The position numbers and the translations under genes were made by a program. Under the pieces are notes generated by a model. The model saw only the letters and a list, made by a program, of their open reading frames with translations. It was not told where the DNA came from and made no database searches. Positions 29,901 to 37,297 of a DNA stretch of 64,000 bases are shown piece after piece; within the stretch, counting starts at the first letter, position 1, and the number at the start of each line of letters is the position of its first letter. Location: NCBI RefSeq assembly GCF_023051105.1, contig NZ_JALKIL010000018.1:22216-86215 (forward strand), read 5' to 3'. The DNA comes from Anaerobiospirillum sp. NML120449. GTDB taxonomy: Bacteria > Pseudomonadota > Gammaproteobacteria > Enterobacterales > Succinivibrionaceae.

Positions 29901-31797
29901 TAACCGTCCTTTCTACCGTCTGTCTCTGGGCGGTATTGATGATGTGTCTGAAATCAAGGGCCACAGAAGAACCTATGTGGGCTCCATGCCGGGAAAAATT
30001 GTTTCTGCCCTGCGTGAGACCAAGGTTATGAACCCAGTGATCATGCTCGACGAAATCGACAAGCTGGGCCGCTCCTATCACGGTGATCCTGATTCAGCTC
30101 TGCTTGAAACTCTTGATCCCGAGCAGAACAAGAACTTCCTTGACGTGTATCTGGATGAAAAGCTGGATCTGTCAAACTGTTTATTTATCTGTACTGCCAA
30201 TGGCACTGATACTATTTCTGCACCACTGCTTGACCGTATGGACCCTATCCGTCTGTCGGGCTACATTGCACGTGAGAAGTTTGCCATTGCCAAAAAGCAT
30301 CTGCTGCCACGAGCTCTTGATGAGGCCGGCCTCAAGAAGAACAGCACCAAACTGCGTATTCCTGATGCCACCATTTCTGACCTGATTGATGGCTATGCCC
30401 GTGAAAGCGGCGTACGTTCCCTGGAGCGTGCCATTGCCAAACTGATCAGAAAGTCAGCTGTAAAGCTGGTTGAGGGTGAGAGCAAGGTAGTCATCAGCAG
30501 TGATGATCTTGAAGATTACCTGGGCACAGCTCCATTTAAGAAGGAAAAGATGCTCCAGGGCGTGGGCATTATGACTGGCCTTGCATGGACTGCATCTGGC
30601 GGTGTAACCCTTCCTGTTGAATCCATCATCACCAGTCACGATACCAACGGCTTCAAGCTTACAGGTTCTCTGGGCGACGTGATGAAAGAGTCTGCAAGCA
30701 TTGCCTACAGCTATGTACAGTCTCATCTTGAGGTATTCTGCAGCACTTCCAGCCGCAGCTTCTTCAAGAAAAAGACCGTACACGTACACGTGCCTGAAGG
30801 CGCCATTCCTAAGGATGGTCCATCAGCAGGTGTCACCATGGCTACCTCTCTGCTGTCTCTGGTTCTCAACCAGGCTCCGGCCGAGAACTACGCCATGACT
30901 GGTGAGCTGACCTTGACCGGTCATGTTCTGCCTATTGGCGGTCTGCGTGAGAAGACCATTGCGGCACGTCGCATGGGCATAATGCAGCTCATCATTCCTG
31001 TTGGCAACGAGGGCGATGTCAAGGAACTTCCAGAGCAGGTGCGTTCCAATGTCACCTTCTACTATGCTGACACCTATAAGGATGTAGCATGGATTCTCTT
31101 TGAAAGCGTACGTCCGGCCATTAGCAAAGCCTTTGCTGACTACACCGGCCCACGCAGCGTAACTTTCGATGACGAGGGCAACGCCCTGTCAGAGAACAGC
31201 GCAAAGAAAGAGCAGCCTGCTGCAAAAACCACAGCCCGCGCCACCAGGTCAGTCAAGACCAGTGCCGCAACCGGCAGCTCCTCCAAAAAGGCCACCTCAG
31301 CCAAAACAGCTGACTCTGCCAGCGCCGACACTGCAGCCCCAGTAAAATCAACCCGAGCTAAAGCCGATACCTCAACCGGACCAGCAACCAAGGCAAAGGC
31401 AAAAGCAAAGGCTGAACCAAAGCCATCTGCCAAATCTACTGCAAAGGCACCAGCAAAAGCTGAAGCAAAGCCAGCTGCAAATGCACCGGCAAAAGCAGAG
31501 GCAAAACCAGCTGCAAAGGCAACCGCTAAAGCTGCAGTAAAGTCAGCTGCTAAGACCTCGGCAAAGGCAGCATCAAGCACCGTCTCTGCAGATAAAAAGC
31601 CTGCTTCCAAAGCCAGTACTGGTACTGCAGCAAAGGCTACTACCGCGACTAAGGTAAAAGAAAAGGCTCCTGTAAAGAACACTGCAAAGTCCACAACAGC
31701 CACCAGGGCTCAGACTGGCACTGCGCAGAAGAAAGCCACCGTTAAAAAGACCACTGCCAAAAAGAAAGGCAGCTCTGACAAGGGCGGCACCAAATAA
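26953..31797 (+). CDS. lon: Giant Lon-type ATP-dependent protease
   Basis: ATP-driven cytosolic protease. A Lon N-terminal beta domain lies at about residues 60-170. A large hydrophilic helical insert follows at about 310-710. The normal helical N-domain half (LNPLITDEM, LADCGASLTQ, at about 720-790) then leads into the coiled coil. Walker A GPPGVGKT is at 966-973, Walker B LDEIDK around D1033, catalytic S1291 in PKDGPSAG, and K1334, 43 residues later as in E. coli (S679/K722). Residues from about 1400 on form a Lys/Ala/Thr-rich, histone H1-like tail. It is 1,614 residues against 784 in E. coli. The sequence resembles mitochondrial and spirochaetal Lon (TSIPWGK, FICTANGTDTI, ALNRPFYR) more than E. 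coli Lon. The start follows AAGGATAG; a clear terminator follows the stop. Confidence 0.93.
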   Translation: MARLDDIKMMLSSLLKVREPAEQEKGKSDDGYNAEDGYDNDNPLALTSLYRDEMGNRLPNKLHVIPLAGAPILPSQLSSMQLNIEWLDIITEVISSSHHTFAMFGVDNEKAASAQLNIDDFPKTGTVVRLLSARTGPEEIDIVCEGVRRVSLIEVSDSKKNLAQVRYPEIEYRLANAETQGKDTVSRDSLRESLNRTAALDNQLKNLLKEQKEYARSIGIDVVKKQGSFDFDYYIHSDERVIGRLSRSKFKDLLEFLAINDIPEEQKEQIALYLARPSQEEIDRLNEYYQQAVAVIKERSGYIRDGLARVTGKIADAASAATEAYRSAGDPGSDSSAATSGSTAGTGVDNSSDTSDSATVNAESGSSEPGQEVNRSLKDLAEELTHALRSRTSQKESIPDAKMLVGGSSNARQAKINEEARASDSSLNQVFIDRMNFILDDYAVHEANGKAPGADSASNKNIGVDEKGNLMGTASERLFKMMSLIDRREELEDDLAQKRFKKEALNAILENSPSDKEDIENAEASATGPNFGFVNEDTAVITFMPGHEASEDLLMRLNEIQKEHELALTRRAQEEGKLTSGTDTAAILDSDTDESQEQTSWSEELDGDDGAGLNILGKTFNEDGSTQTSITVNSDNQRLNPELKEFLNYLMQGKDIADIAQSEMGQNGKKGKWAALQRAAMIRNKLAALLGGKVIFGVSTVKEDRNSAQYDVELRAYCLGISAALQELIPLNPLITDEMRQYLARFDMSNPSVLADCGASLTQSKPDDLQKVLDTIPVLPRLRLVFELISRELSAARLHDKIKISVAEKIQKRQKDFFLREQLNEIKKELGLAADEKDLDVEKFKERMKKLSPPDHIKERFEDEITKLSLLETASPEYGQTRNYIDILTSIPWGKMAKEKLGRNTRDDKDSKGKEGVKSSIDLNRARRILDEDHEGLQDVKDRIIEFLAVGALKGHTSGQIMLFVGPPGVGKTSIGKSIARALNRPFYRLSLGGIDDVSEIKGHRRTYVGSMPGKIVSALRETKVMNPVIMLDEIDKLGRSYHGDPDSALLETLDPEQNKNFLDVYLDEKLDLSNCLFICTANGTDTISAPLLDRMDPIRLSGYIAREKFAIAKKHLLPRALDEAGLKKNSTKLRIPDATISDLIDGYARESGVRSLERAIAKLIRKSAVKLVEGESKVVISSDDLEDYLGTAPFKKEKMLQGVGIMTGLAWTASGGVTLPVESIITSHDTNGFKLTGSLGDVMKESASIAYSYVQSHLEVFCSTSSRSFFKKKTVHVHVPEGAIPKDGPSAGVTMATSLLSLVLNQAPAENYAMTGELTLTGHVLPIGGLREKTIAARRMGIMQLIIPVGNEGDVKELPEQVRSNVTFYYADTYKDVAWILFESVRPAISKAFADYTGPRSVTFDDEGNALSENSAKKEQPAAKTTARATRSVKTSAATGSSSKKATSAKTADSASADTAAPVKSTRAKADTSTGPATKAKAKAKAEPKPSAKSTAKAPAKAEAKPAANAPAKAEAKPAAKATAKAAVKSAAKTSAKAASSTVSADKKPASKASTGTAAKATTATKVKEKAPVKNTAKSTTATRAQTGTAQKKATVKKTTAKKKGSSDKGGTK
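31210..31790 (+). other. Histone H1-like Lys/Ala tail of Lon
   Basis: Part of lon. The encoded tail is dominated by AKA, AKP, AKS and KKT words with repeated KAEAKPAA units. Composition matches both ends of the giant protein upstream. Such tails typically bind DNA or RNA by charge; that role here is inference. Confidence 0.8.
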
Positions 31798-31821
31798 CAG
31801 GCGCTGATTAAGCCAATTACA

Positions 31822-31862
31822 ACAAAGCCTCCGGCTCGCAAGAACCGGAGGCTTTGTCTTTT
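31822..31862 (+). terminator. lon terminator
   Basis: Stem ACAAAGCCTCCGG / CCGGAGGCTTTGT with a 10-nt loop, followed by CTTTT. It can act on both strands. A related hairpin recurs at 35494-35530. Confidence 0.9.
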
Positions 31863-31892
31863 CTGGATATGAAAGCAAAACTAAAATCAGAT

Positions 31893-31927
31893 TGCGCCTG
31901 CACATCAGATACATGGCGGCAGGCGCA
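31893..31927. terminator. Hairpin left of the IS element
   Basis: Stem TGCGCCTGC / GCAGGCGCA with a 17-nt loop. On the minus strand it is followed by ATCTGATTTTAG, on the plus strand by TTAATTTC. A possible weak terminator. Confidence 0.45.
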
Positions 31928-31946
31928 TTAATTTCTATAACTAAAA

Positions 31947-31973
31947 TAAAACTTTACCAAAATTTAGAACTAT
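31947..31973 (+). repeat. IS left terminal inverted repeat
   Basis: 27 bp, TAAAACTTTACC...GAACTAT, matching the inverse of 34365-34391 at 23 positions. Confidence 0.85.
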
Positions 31974-32117
31974 GTGCATGACGCATTAGTAGAGTGATAT
32001 GGGAAATTGCTCCACCTATAAGACAAAATCCCTTGTACAAGCCAAATTACAATAGACAATATTAAATAGGCTACCAAGTTAACCGAGTTAATAGTTCCAT
32101 TGTTCAGAGCTATCGGC

Positions 32118-32123
32118 TATAAT
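32118..32123 (+). promoter_or_regulatory. Candidate -10 box of the transposase gene
   Basis: A perfect TATAAT lies 40 nt before the transposase ATG. The hexamer 17 bp upstream (TTCCAT) is a poor -35, so the promoter is at best weak. Confidence 0.4.
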
Positions 32124-32162
32124 ACAGTCAGGTAATTTCCAGTGTTTAATTTGGATTTTTGT

Positions 32163-34307
32163 ATGGTTCCTGACGATATTAAGAAAGTCGATAGGCCAAG
32201 GAATACGGTGGTGGTTGATACTGGCAGCAAGAGCTCACGACGCTATGCTGTCAGGGAGCGCTCCGGCTACAAAAAGACCTGCAATAACAATGCAGGCCCA
32301 AGGAACGGTAAGACTATTGGGTACATAGTTAACGGTCGCTATGTGCCCAAGTCTTCCATCCACCAAGATGTAGTAAAGAACAGAAGAGAGATGCTTCAGT
32401 ATGGGGCAGCAGCTCTTGTTCATAGTGTATGTAAAGATGTCTATGAAGATCTTAACAAGTGCTTTACTGTTGAGGATGCCAATCGGATTTTCACTATCGC
32501 ATCACTAAGGGTTACCAATCCAGGTATAGCCTGTAATCGCTACTCTTCCAAAGCTAAAATCAGCTTCATAAGCGTACTTTACCCTTGTATAGGACTGTCC
32601 AAAAACAGTGTCAGCTCGCTTATCGAGAATCTTGGTAAGGCACCATCCAGGCTTAAGGAGTACTACTCCCTAAGGCTTGAGCGTGTCAAAGAAGATCAGA
32701 ACTTAATCTTGGATGGAGTTCTCAAACAGGACACTGGCGATAACTCCCTGTCAATGCCATCAGCAAAGACCCATCTGAAAGGTCACAAAGAAATCTCTGT
32801 GATCTATGCATACAATCAGGAGATGTCTGAGGTGGTATGCGCCAAGGTCTACCAGGGGAATATGCTCGATGCAAAGGCTTTCCGTGACTTTATTCTTGAT
32901 AACAAGATAACCAGAGGCACAATCGTATGTGACAAGGGATTTCCTGTCAGCAAGATTTCTGATCTTCTGGAACGGTACCCTGATCTTCACTACATTGCTC
33001 CGATTAAGAGGAATGACAAGCGCATTTCCGAGCACAATATGCTGGCTTGTGACAGTACTGCCATACTCAACAACGGTCATATGGTCATGTACAAGAAGCT
33101 TAAACTGGCTGATGGTACATTTATGTACACCGTAAGAGATGTAACAAGAGGAGAAGCCGAAAAGCACGCAATCTTAAACCGCATCAATGACGATACAGCC
33201 TCGCTGGATGGTGATAAGTTCCTGGAAAGTATGTGGATTCATGGAACGATTACATTTCTCTCAGACATGGATCTTGATCCATTTGATGTACTTGAGTATT
33301 ACAGTAACAGATGGCCTCTTGAAATCGAATTTGATCACTACAAAAACACCCTTGATCTGGACATTGCCATGGTTCAATCAAAGCAGGCTGTTATTGGCAA
33401 TGAGTTTATAAACTTTATTGCTACGCTGATGCTTTGCAAGATCATTTCCCCAATCAAGAAGCTTGAGAAAGACGGAGAATTAACACGACTTTCAATCAGA
33501 ACCATACTGGAAGATCTCAGTGACATTGACCGTAATGTTGATGCACCTTTTCGCGGTCACATTGATGATGGCTGCTGGAATGTTCCAGCCAGAGACAGTG
33601 CATTTGAGCTGCTTGTTAAGCTGGGTCTTGCTGATGCTTCACAAAGTTATTTAGAGAGTATATCTTCTAAAAACGGAAGGTCTCCAAAGTCCAGAACAAG
33701 GGCAGCTGACAAGCCTGATGATTATGCATGTAATGAGACAGTAACGGATCTTAAGCCGATTAAACGAGGCCCCGGCCGACCTAAAGGAAGTAAAAACAAA
33801 AAGACGCTACTACAAGAGGCGTCTTTTGTTGGACCAATGCCTAAGAAAAGAGGTCGGGGTCGACCTGCTGGCAGTAGGAACAGTAGCCTTGTTGAGTTTG
33901 AAGCTGCCTTTGTTGGACCAATGCCTAAGAAAAGGGGACGCGGCCGACCTGCTGGCAGTAGGAACAGTAGCCTTGTTGAGTTTGAAGCTGCCTTTGTTGG
34001 ACCAATGCCTAAGAAAAGGGGACGCGGCCGACCTGCTGGCAGTAGAAACAGGAAGCTTGTTGAGTTTGAGGCCTCATTTGTTGGTCCAATGCCGGCAAAG
34101 CGTAAGCCAGGTCGTCCAGCAGGCTCCAAAAACAAGAGAACCACCACTTCCTTGGAGTCATCATTACCCGTATCTAAAATCTGGCCATGGGCAAAATACT
34201 CTCGAAAACATACTAGAGAGTTTCATGCTGCATTTGTAGGACCTATGCCTGCAAAACGACGTCCAGGAAGGCCACCGGGCAGCAAGACTACAAGGGCATA
34301 TGTCTAA
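32163..34307 (+). CDS. IS4-superfamily DDE transposase with six AT-hooks
   Basis: 714 residues from the ATG at 32163; an in-frame GTG at 32142 is also possible. The catalytic core fits IS4-type DDE enzymes: D184 in LILDGV, D257 in VCDKGF, and E387 in the signature Y-(2)-R-(3)-E-(6)-K (YSNRWPLEIEFDHYK). After residue about 530 comes a long C-terminal extension holding six GRP-core AT-hook motifs (GPGRPKGS, three RGRGRPAGS, KPGRPAGS, RPGRPPGS). Most sit in an 84-bp tandem repeat with the linker SLVEFEAAFVGPMPKK. AT-hooks bind the minor groove of AT-rich DNA. A terminal array like this is not a usual part of IS4 transposases. The frame is intact, so the element may be active. Confidence 0.9.
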   Translation: MVPDDIKKVDRPRNTVVVDTGSKSSRRYAVRERSGYKKTCNNNAGPRNGKTIGYIVNGRYVPKSSIHQDVVKNRREMLQYGAAALVHSVCKDVYEDLNKCFTVEDANRIFTIASLRVTNPGIACNRYSSKAKISFISVLYPCIGLSKNSVSSLIENLGKAPSRLKEYYSLRLERVKEDQNLILDGVLKQDTGDNSLSMPSAKTHLKGHKEISVIYAYNQEMSEVVCAKVYQGNMLDAKAFRDFILDNKITRGTIVCDKGFPVSKISDLLERYPDLHYIAPIKRNDKRISEHNMLACDSTAILNNGHMVMYKKLKLADGTFMYTVRDVTRGEAEKHAILNRINDDTASLDGDKFLESMWIHGTITFLSDMDLDPFDVLEYYSNRWPLEIEFDHYKNTLDLDIAMVQSKQAVIGNEFINFIATLMLCKIISPIKKLEKDGELTRLSIRTILEDLSDIDRNVDAPFRGHIDDGCWNVPARDSAFELLVKLGLADASQSYLESISSKNGRSPKSRTRAADKPDDYACNETVTDLKPIKRGPGRPKGSKNKKTLLQEASFVGPMPKKRGRGRPAGSRNSSLVEFEAAFVGPMPKKRGRGRPAGSRNSSLVEFEAAFVGPMPKKRGRGRPAGSRNRKLVEFEASFVGPMPAKRKPGRPAGSKNKRTTTSLESSLPVSKIWPWAKYSRKHTREFHAAFVGPMPAKRRPGRPPGSKTTRAYV
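33828..34163 (+). repeat. 84-bp tandem coding repeat (AT-hook units), 4 units
   Basis: Units start at 33828, 33912, 33996 and 34080 at exactly 84-bp spacing. The second and third are almost identical, the fourth has diverged. Each encodes VGPMPKKRGRGRPAGS plus a 12-residue linker. Confidence 0.95.
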
Positions 34308-34364
34308 CTCTTGACTAAGAATTATGTACATATTTGCATAGATCTATTAATTAGAGAGCTTTTT

Positions 34365-34391
34365 ATAGTTCAAAACTCTGGGAAAGTTTTA
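34365..34391 (-). repeat. IS right terminal inverted repeat
   Basis: Read on the minus strand it begins TAAAACTTTCCC and ends GAACTAT. It supplies the final codons and stop (KTFPEF*) of the gene at 34370-35151. Confidence 0.85.
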
Positions 34392-35151
34392 ATTACTTCG
34401 TCAGCATCAATCTGAACCATTGAGTCCTTTGAAGACTCAATGGTTTCAGCAAATCGAATTGTGCGGATAAGACTGCCAGGGTCATACGCACGACCATTTA
34501 AATCGTTAAACTCTTTGATTTTCCCGGCAAGATCGCTTTTGTCCATAACTGCCGGAGCTTGACGGCAACGCTCTGTCCATTGGTCAGAATCAAGCGGAAG
34601 TCCAGTTGTTGGGCAAAAGCCATTACCTGAGAGAATCTCGTCTCTTTGATGGGTATAAGACTCATGAATTACTTGAGCTGTTGTTTCAACCAGGTCCTTC
34701 AGGGTCGAAACACCTAAAACGCAACGACCGTAGTTTATAAGGTTCTTATGAACATGCCTGAATGATGTGTCGGTGAGCTCACTTAGAACGGCATTTTTAA
34801 AACGGACAGATCTGAGCGTCAAATTTGGGTTGTAGTTCGGCACAATGGATGTCCCAATAAAGACTTGGAACTCACCTTCGAGACACTGCAAAGTTACTTT
34901 CTTGAGGTCTTTTTTTTTGGTCCTTCAGCACCGGAGGTAAGCTTTTTGAACGTGTATGCGGCCATGGCTTCACGGGCATCAGCTACAATGGTTTCCGTCT
35001 TGTCGAGGGCGTCCAATATATCGTCCATAGACTCTGGCTCACGGGCAGAACATGCAGGAAAGGAAGAAACTTCGTCAGATGAAACCATCTTGCCACCCTG
35101 CCAAACCTGAGCAACTAAAACTATTTTGCAATCATCGTTTTTCTTAGACAT
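34370..35151 (-). CDS. Unknown gene split by a -1 frame change at an A9 run
   Basis: Frame 0 starts at the ATG at 35151 (MSKKNDDCKIVLVAQV), with GAGG 8 nt upstream, and ends after 85 codons at 34894. The next frame is open from the same A9 tract to 34370 and continues the hydrophilic, well-formed protein (KKKDLKKVTLQCLEGEF). Its only start would be a TTG without a ribosome site. The junction reads A AAA AAG in frame 0, the classical -1 slippery heptamer. Slippage would give a 260-residue fusion. Alternatives are a frameshift mutation, phase variation, or a miscounted homopolymer. I do not recognise a family. The last codons lie inside the IS right inverted repeat, so the true C-terminus may have been replaced by the insertion. 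Confidence 0.6.
34909..34915 (-). promoter_or_regulatory. -1 frameshift heptamer A AAA AAG
   Basis: Within nine consecutive A residues on the minus strand (34910-34918), in the phase required for -1 slippage (CCA AAA AAA AAG). AGGA lies only about 2 nt upstream of the run and no strong downstream hairpin is seen, so stimulators are weak or absent. Confidence 0.55.
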
Positions 35152-35362
35152 ACTTGAAGCCTCATTATCACGCTTATCATAGGTATTAAGTATACCATCG
35201 ACACATGTACGGCCTATTCTCGTCCGTACACGTGGAAAAATATATGTCAAGAAGGCGATCCTTAAAGGCCGGGCTATGATTCATTATTAAGACTTTGCCG
35301 AAGAGTCAGCAAATCTGTCCCGGCAGTCTATCATTGAGCAGTCTGCTACCTCTATGCTGATG

Positions 35363-35444
35363 CAGGCTAACCCCCGTCCACAACTGGGCATATACCTGTC
35401 AGGCTAACCCCCGTCCACAACTGGGCATATACCTGTCAGGCTAA
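35363..35444. repeat. 37-bp tandem duplication
   Basis: Two identical 37-bp units (35363-35399 and 35400-35436) beginning CAGGCTAACCCCCGTCCACA, plus the first 8 bases of a third. Confidence 0.95.
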
Positions 35445-35493
35445 TCCATCCAGCATAAATCCACAGCTGCTGTAATTGACTGTACCATCTGAT

Positions 35494-35530
35494 CAAAGCC
35501 TCCGGTTTGCAAGAGCTGGGGGCTTTTTCG
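35494..35530 (+). terminator. Terminator resembling the lon terminator
   Basis: CAAAGCCTCCGG...CTGGGGGCTTTTT. The left arm and loop (TTTGCAAGAG against CTCGCAAGAA) closely follow the lon terminator at 31822-31862, with changes that weaken the stem. Confidence 0.65.
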
Positions 35531-35712
35531 CTTTTACGACTGGTGCCGCTACAGGGCATTTAATGCAATGTGATTCTGACGCGGTCTGGGTTTGTATGGT
35601 TCTGGTAAGACATCCTGGTCTGTCCAGGTATTTAAAAATATGGAATTAAAACTCAAAACACGGGGCCAGACAGTGCTTTTTGTTCGATTTTGTGGCCATT
35701 TATTCCTAAAGT

Positions 35713-35764
35713 TTGACGCAGGTACGGTATCGAAGTTAATAGAACTCGGACCGGCCGGTATAAT
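35713..35764 (+). promoter_or_regulatory. Candidate sigma-70 promoter(s)
   Basis: TTAATA (35736-35741), then 17 bp, then TATAAT (35759-35764). Overlapping it is TTGACG (35713-35718), 17 bp, TTAATA. The TATAAT lies 40 nt before the ATG of the next gene. Confidence 0.55.
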
Positions 35765-35803
35765 GATAAGGTTAAGCCTTAATCTGTTTTAGGGAATTCA
35801 ACC

Positions 35804-37297
35804 ATGATCTACAACCACATTACTCTGACTGTTCCTGAAAATGGCGGTGAATACCACGCCCGTGACTTATGTCCTGAAGGAGAGCCTTACCTGTACTTTG
35901 TCAGGGAAGAGAGTACTGTCTGCTCATCAGAGAGCGGCGGTTGCTGTGGTGATGAATCTGATGGCAGTAAAGAGAATCGCTGTGCCTGCGGTTCAGGCTG
36001 CAGCTGCCGTACCTCTTACAGCAATGATGATCAGTGCTTTCTGGTAGGCCGTATCTGTGGCACAGATGAAAATGGCAAGCTGTTATTTCACCCTGACGAG
36101 CAGTACTACCTGCTCAACAAACTGCCTCTTCCTGAGCCAGTTGAAGAATATATTATCAACAGCAAGGACGAGGGCCTTGTTAAGGTACCACGCATGTTCA
36201 GCCACTTCCCGGCTCTCATTGAGCTGGCCTACAACCCGGTAGCTGAACCTCCGTTCCCAAGAATTTTCTTTAAGACAGCTCTGCCTGAAATCCAGCCTGA
36301 GGATATTATCCGTGGTGACAAGTTCCTTGCTCATGCCGCAAGCAATACCAGCAAACTAACTGATATGATGCTTGAGACTGCTGAAGAGGAGATGGCAGTA
36401 AAGCTGCTCGATACCGCTTCTTTCATGGCAACAGGTGCACCAGGCGGCATGGGAGAACTTTATAACTTCGGCCGTATTACAGGACTGCTGGCTCACTCAA
36501 ATCTGATGGAAGATGATATTCGCGGCATGTTCTCCGCTGTAAGCGAAGACGATACCCGCAAGTTCCTGAAGTTATGGCTCGAGCCACGCAAAGACGATCA
36601 TGTCATTGCCTGTATTACTCATGCTCCACGCTCCAAGGACAATAACCAGTCCTGTACCCGTTATTTCAAGGCCTGCGATATTGTTACCGACCCTAATGCT
36701 GTCAGTAAGGACAACAGTCCACAGCGAATGGTAGTGCTCTACTCCAAGAAGGACTTCAGCCCTGTTTTCTGGCATCGTCCGGAAAATGATGTTGCTGATA
36801 TTTCAGCCGTTGAAGAGTGCCTGCAGCTGGCTGCAGATGATGGCCTTAAGAATACAGAGACCTGTCGTCTTATTGAGGATATCCGTGCCATGGCCCACTG
36901 CCGTGCCCCATGGACCATTGAAGATGAGGCAGAGGGTATTGGCCCTACTGACCAGGCAAACCTCATTGCCCGTCACTTAAGCCGTATGGAGGCCTACATC
37001 CGCCCATCATGCTGCACCAACTTCAATGACAGTCCTCTGAGCGCCCGCGCCTTTGTTTTCTTCATGGCCCTGATTATCAGATACCAGATGCGCCATATAC
37101 TCTATCCAGTACTGCGCAACTTCAACATTGAGTTTGACGAGGCCATTGCCATCATTCGTGAAGTCCAGCTGATCCGTAACGGCCGTAAGCTTACTGTTAT
37201 CAACGAGCCTGATGCACAGCAGATTGAGCTTATCTACCAGACCGCCAGGGCAGCCGGTTACACTGTCACAAATATTCTGAGTAACCGTCCTGAGTAA
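35804..37297 (+). CDS. Transposase-derived protein lacking the DDE core
   Basis: 497 residues. The ends resemble IS1634/IS4-type transposases. The N-terminus has a YLYFVREES strand and an LVGRICGTDENGKLLFHPDEQYY segment. A helical region follows (LLDTASFMATG... MFSAVSEDDTRKFLKLWLEP). The C-terminus has RAFVFFMALIIRYQMRHIL, then LIRNGRKLTVINEPDAQQ. The central part, where the first and second Asp and the Glu signature should be, is short and shows no clear DDE residues. A Cys-rich insert (CCGDESDG... CACGSGCSC) sits at about residues 48-68. The frame is fully open, with its own promoter, ribosome site (AGGGA) and terminator, so it looks maintained and not decayed. It may be a domesticated or internally deleted transposase; the relationship is inferred from motif layout only. 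Confidence 0.55.
   Translation: MIYNHITLTVPENGGEYHARDLCPEGEPYLYFVREESTVCSSESGGCCGDESDGSKENRCACGSGCSCRTSYSNDDQCFLVGRICGTDENGKLLFHPDEQYYLLNKLPLPEPVEEYIINSKDEGLVKVPRMFSHFPALIELAYNPVAEPPFPRIFFKTALPEIQPEDIIRGDKFLAHAASNTSKLTDMMLETAEEEMAVKLLDTASFMATGAPGGMGELYNFGRITGLLAHSNLMEDDIRGMFSAVSEDDTRKFLKLWLEPRKDDHVIACITHAPRSKDNNQSCTRYFKACDIVTDPNAVSKDNSPQRMVVLYSKKDFSPVFWHRPENDVADISAVEECLQLAADDGLKNTETCRLIEDIRAMAHCRAPWTIEDEAEGIGPTDQANLIARHLSRMEAYIRPSCCTNFNDSPLSARAFVFFMALIIRYQMRHILYPVLRNFNIEFDEAIAIIREVQLIRNGRKLTVINEPDAQQIELIYQTARAAGYTVTNILSNRPE

Larger units (their letters stand above)
31947..34391 (+). mobile_element. IS4-superfamily insertion sequence, about 2.4 kb
   Basis: Bounded by 27-bp imperfect terminal inverted repeats. 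The left end (31947-31973) begins TAAAACTTTACC and the right end (34365-34391, read inward) begins TAAAACTTTCCC. Four of 27 positions differ, and both end GAACTAT. One transposase gene lies between them. The interior is more AT-rich than the flanks. No clear target-site duplication is seen next to the ends, so the exact tips are uncertain by a few bases. The right inverted repeat also encodes the last codons of the convergent neighbouring gene. Confidence 0.85.
35152..35803. other. Spacer between the split gene and the transposase-derived gene
   Basis: About 650 bp without a gene. It contains a 37-bp tandem duplication, a terminator resembling that of lon, and a promoter for the next gene. 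Confidence 0.6.

Noticed and set aside
31140..31703. Minus-strand Ala/Phe-rich ORF over the Lon tail
   Set aside because: Antisense shadow of Lys/Ala codons.
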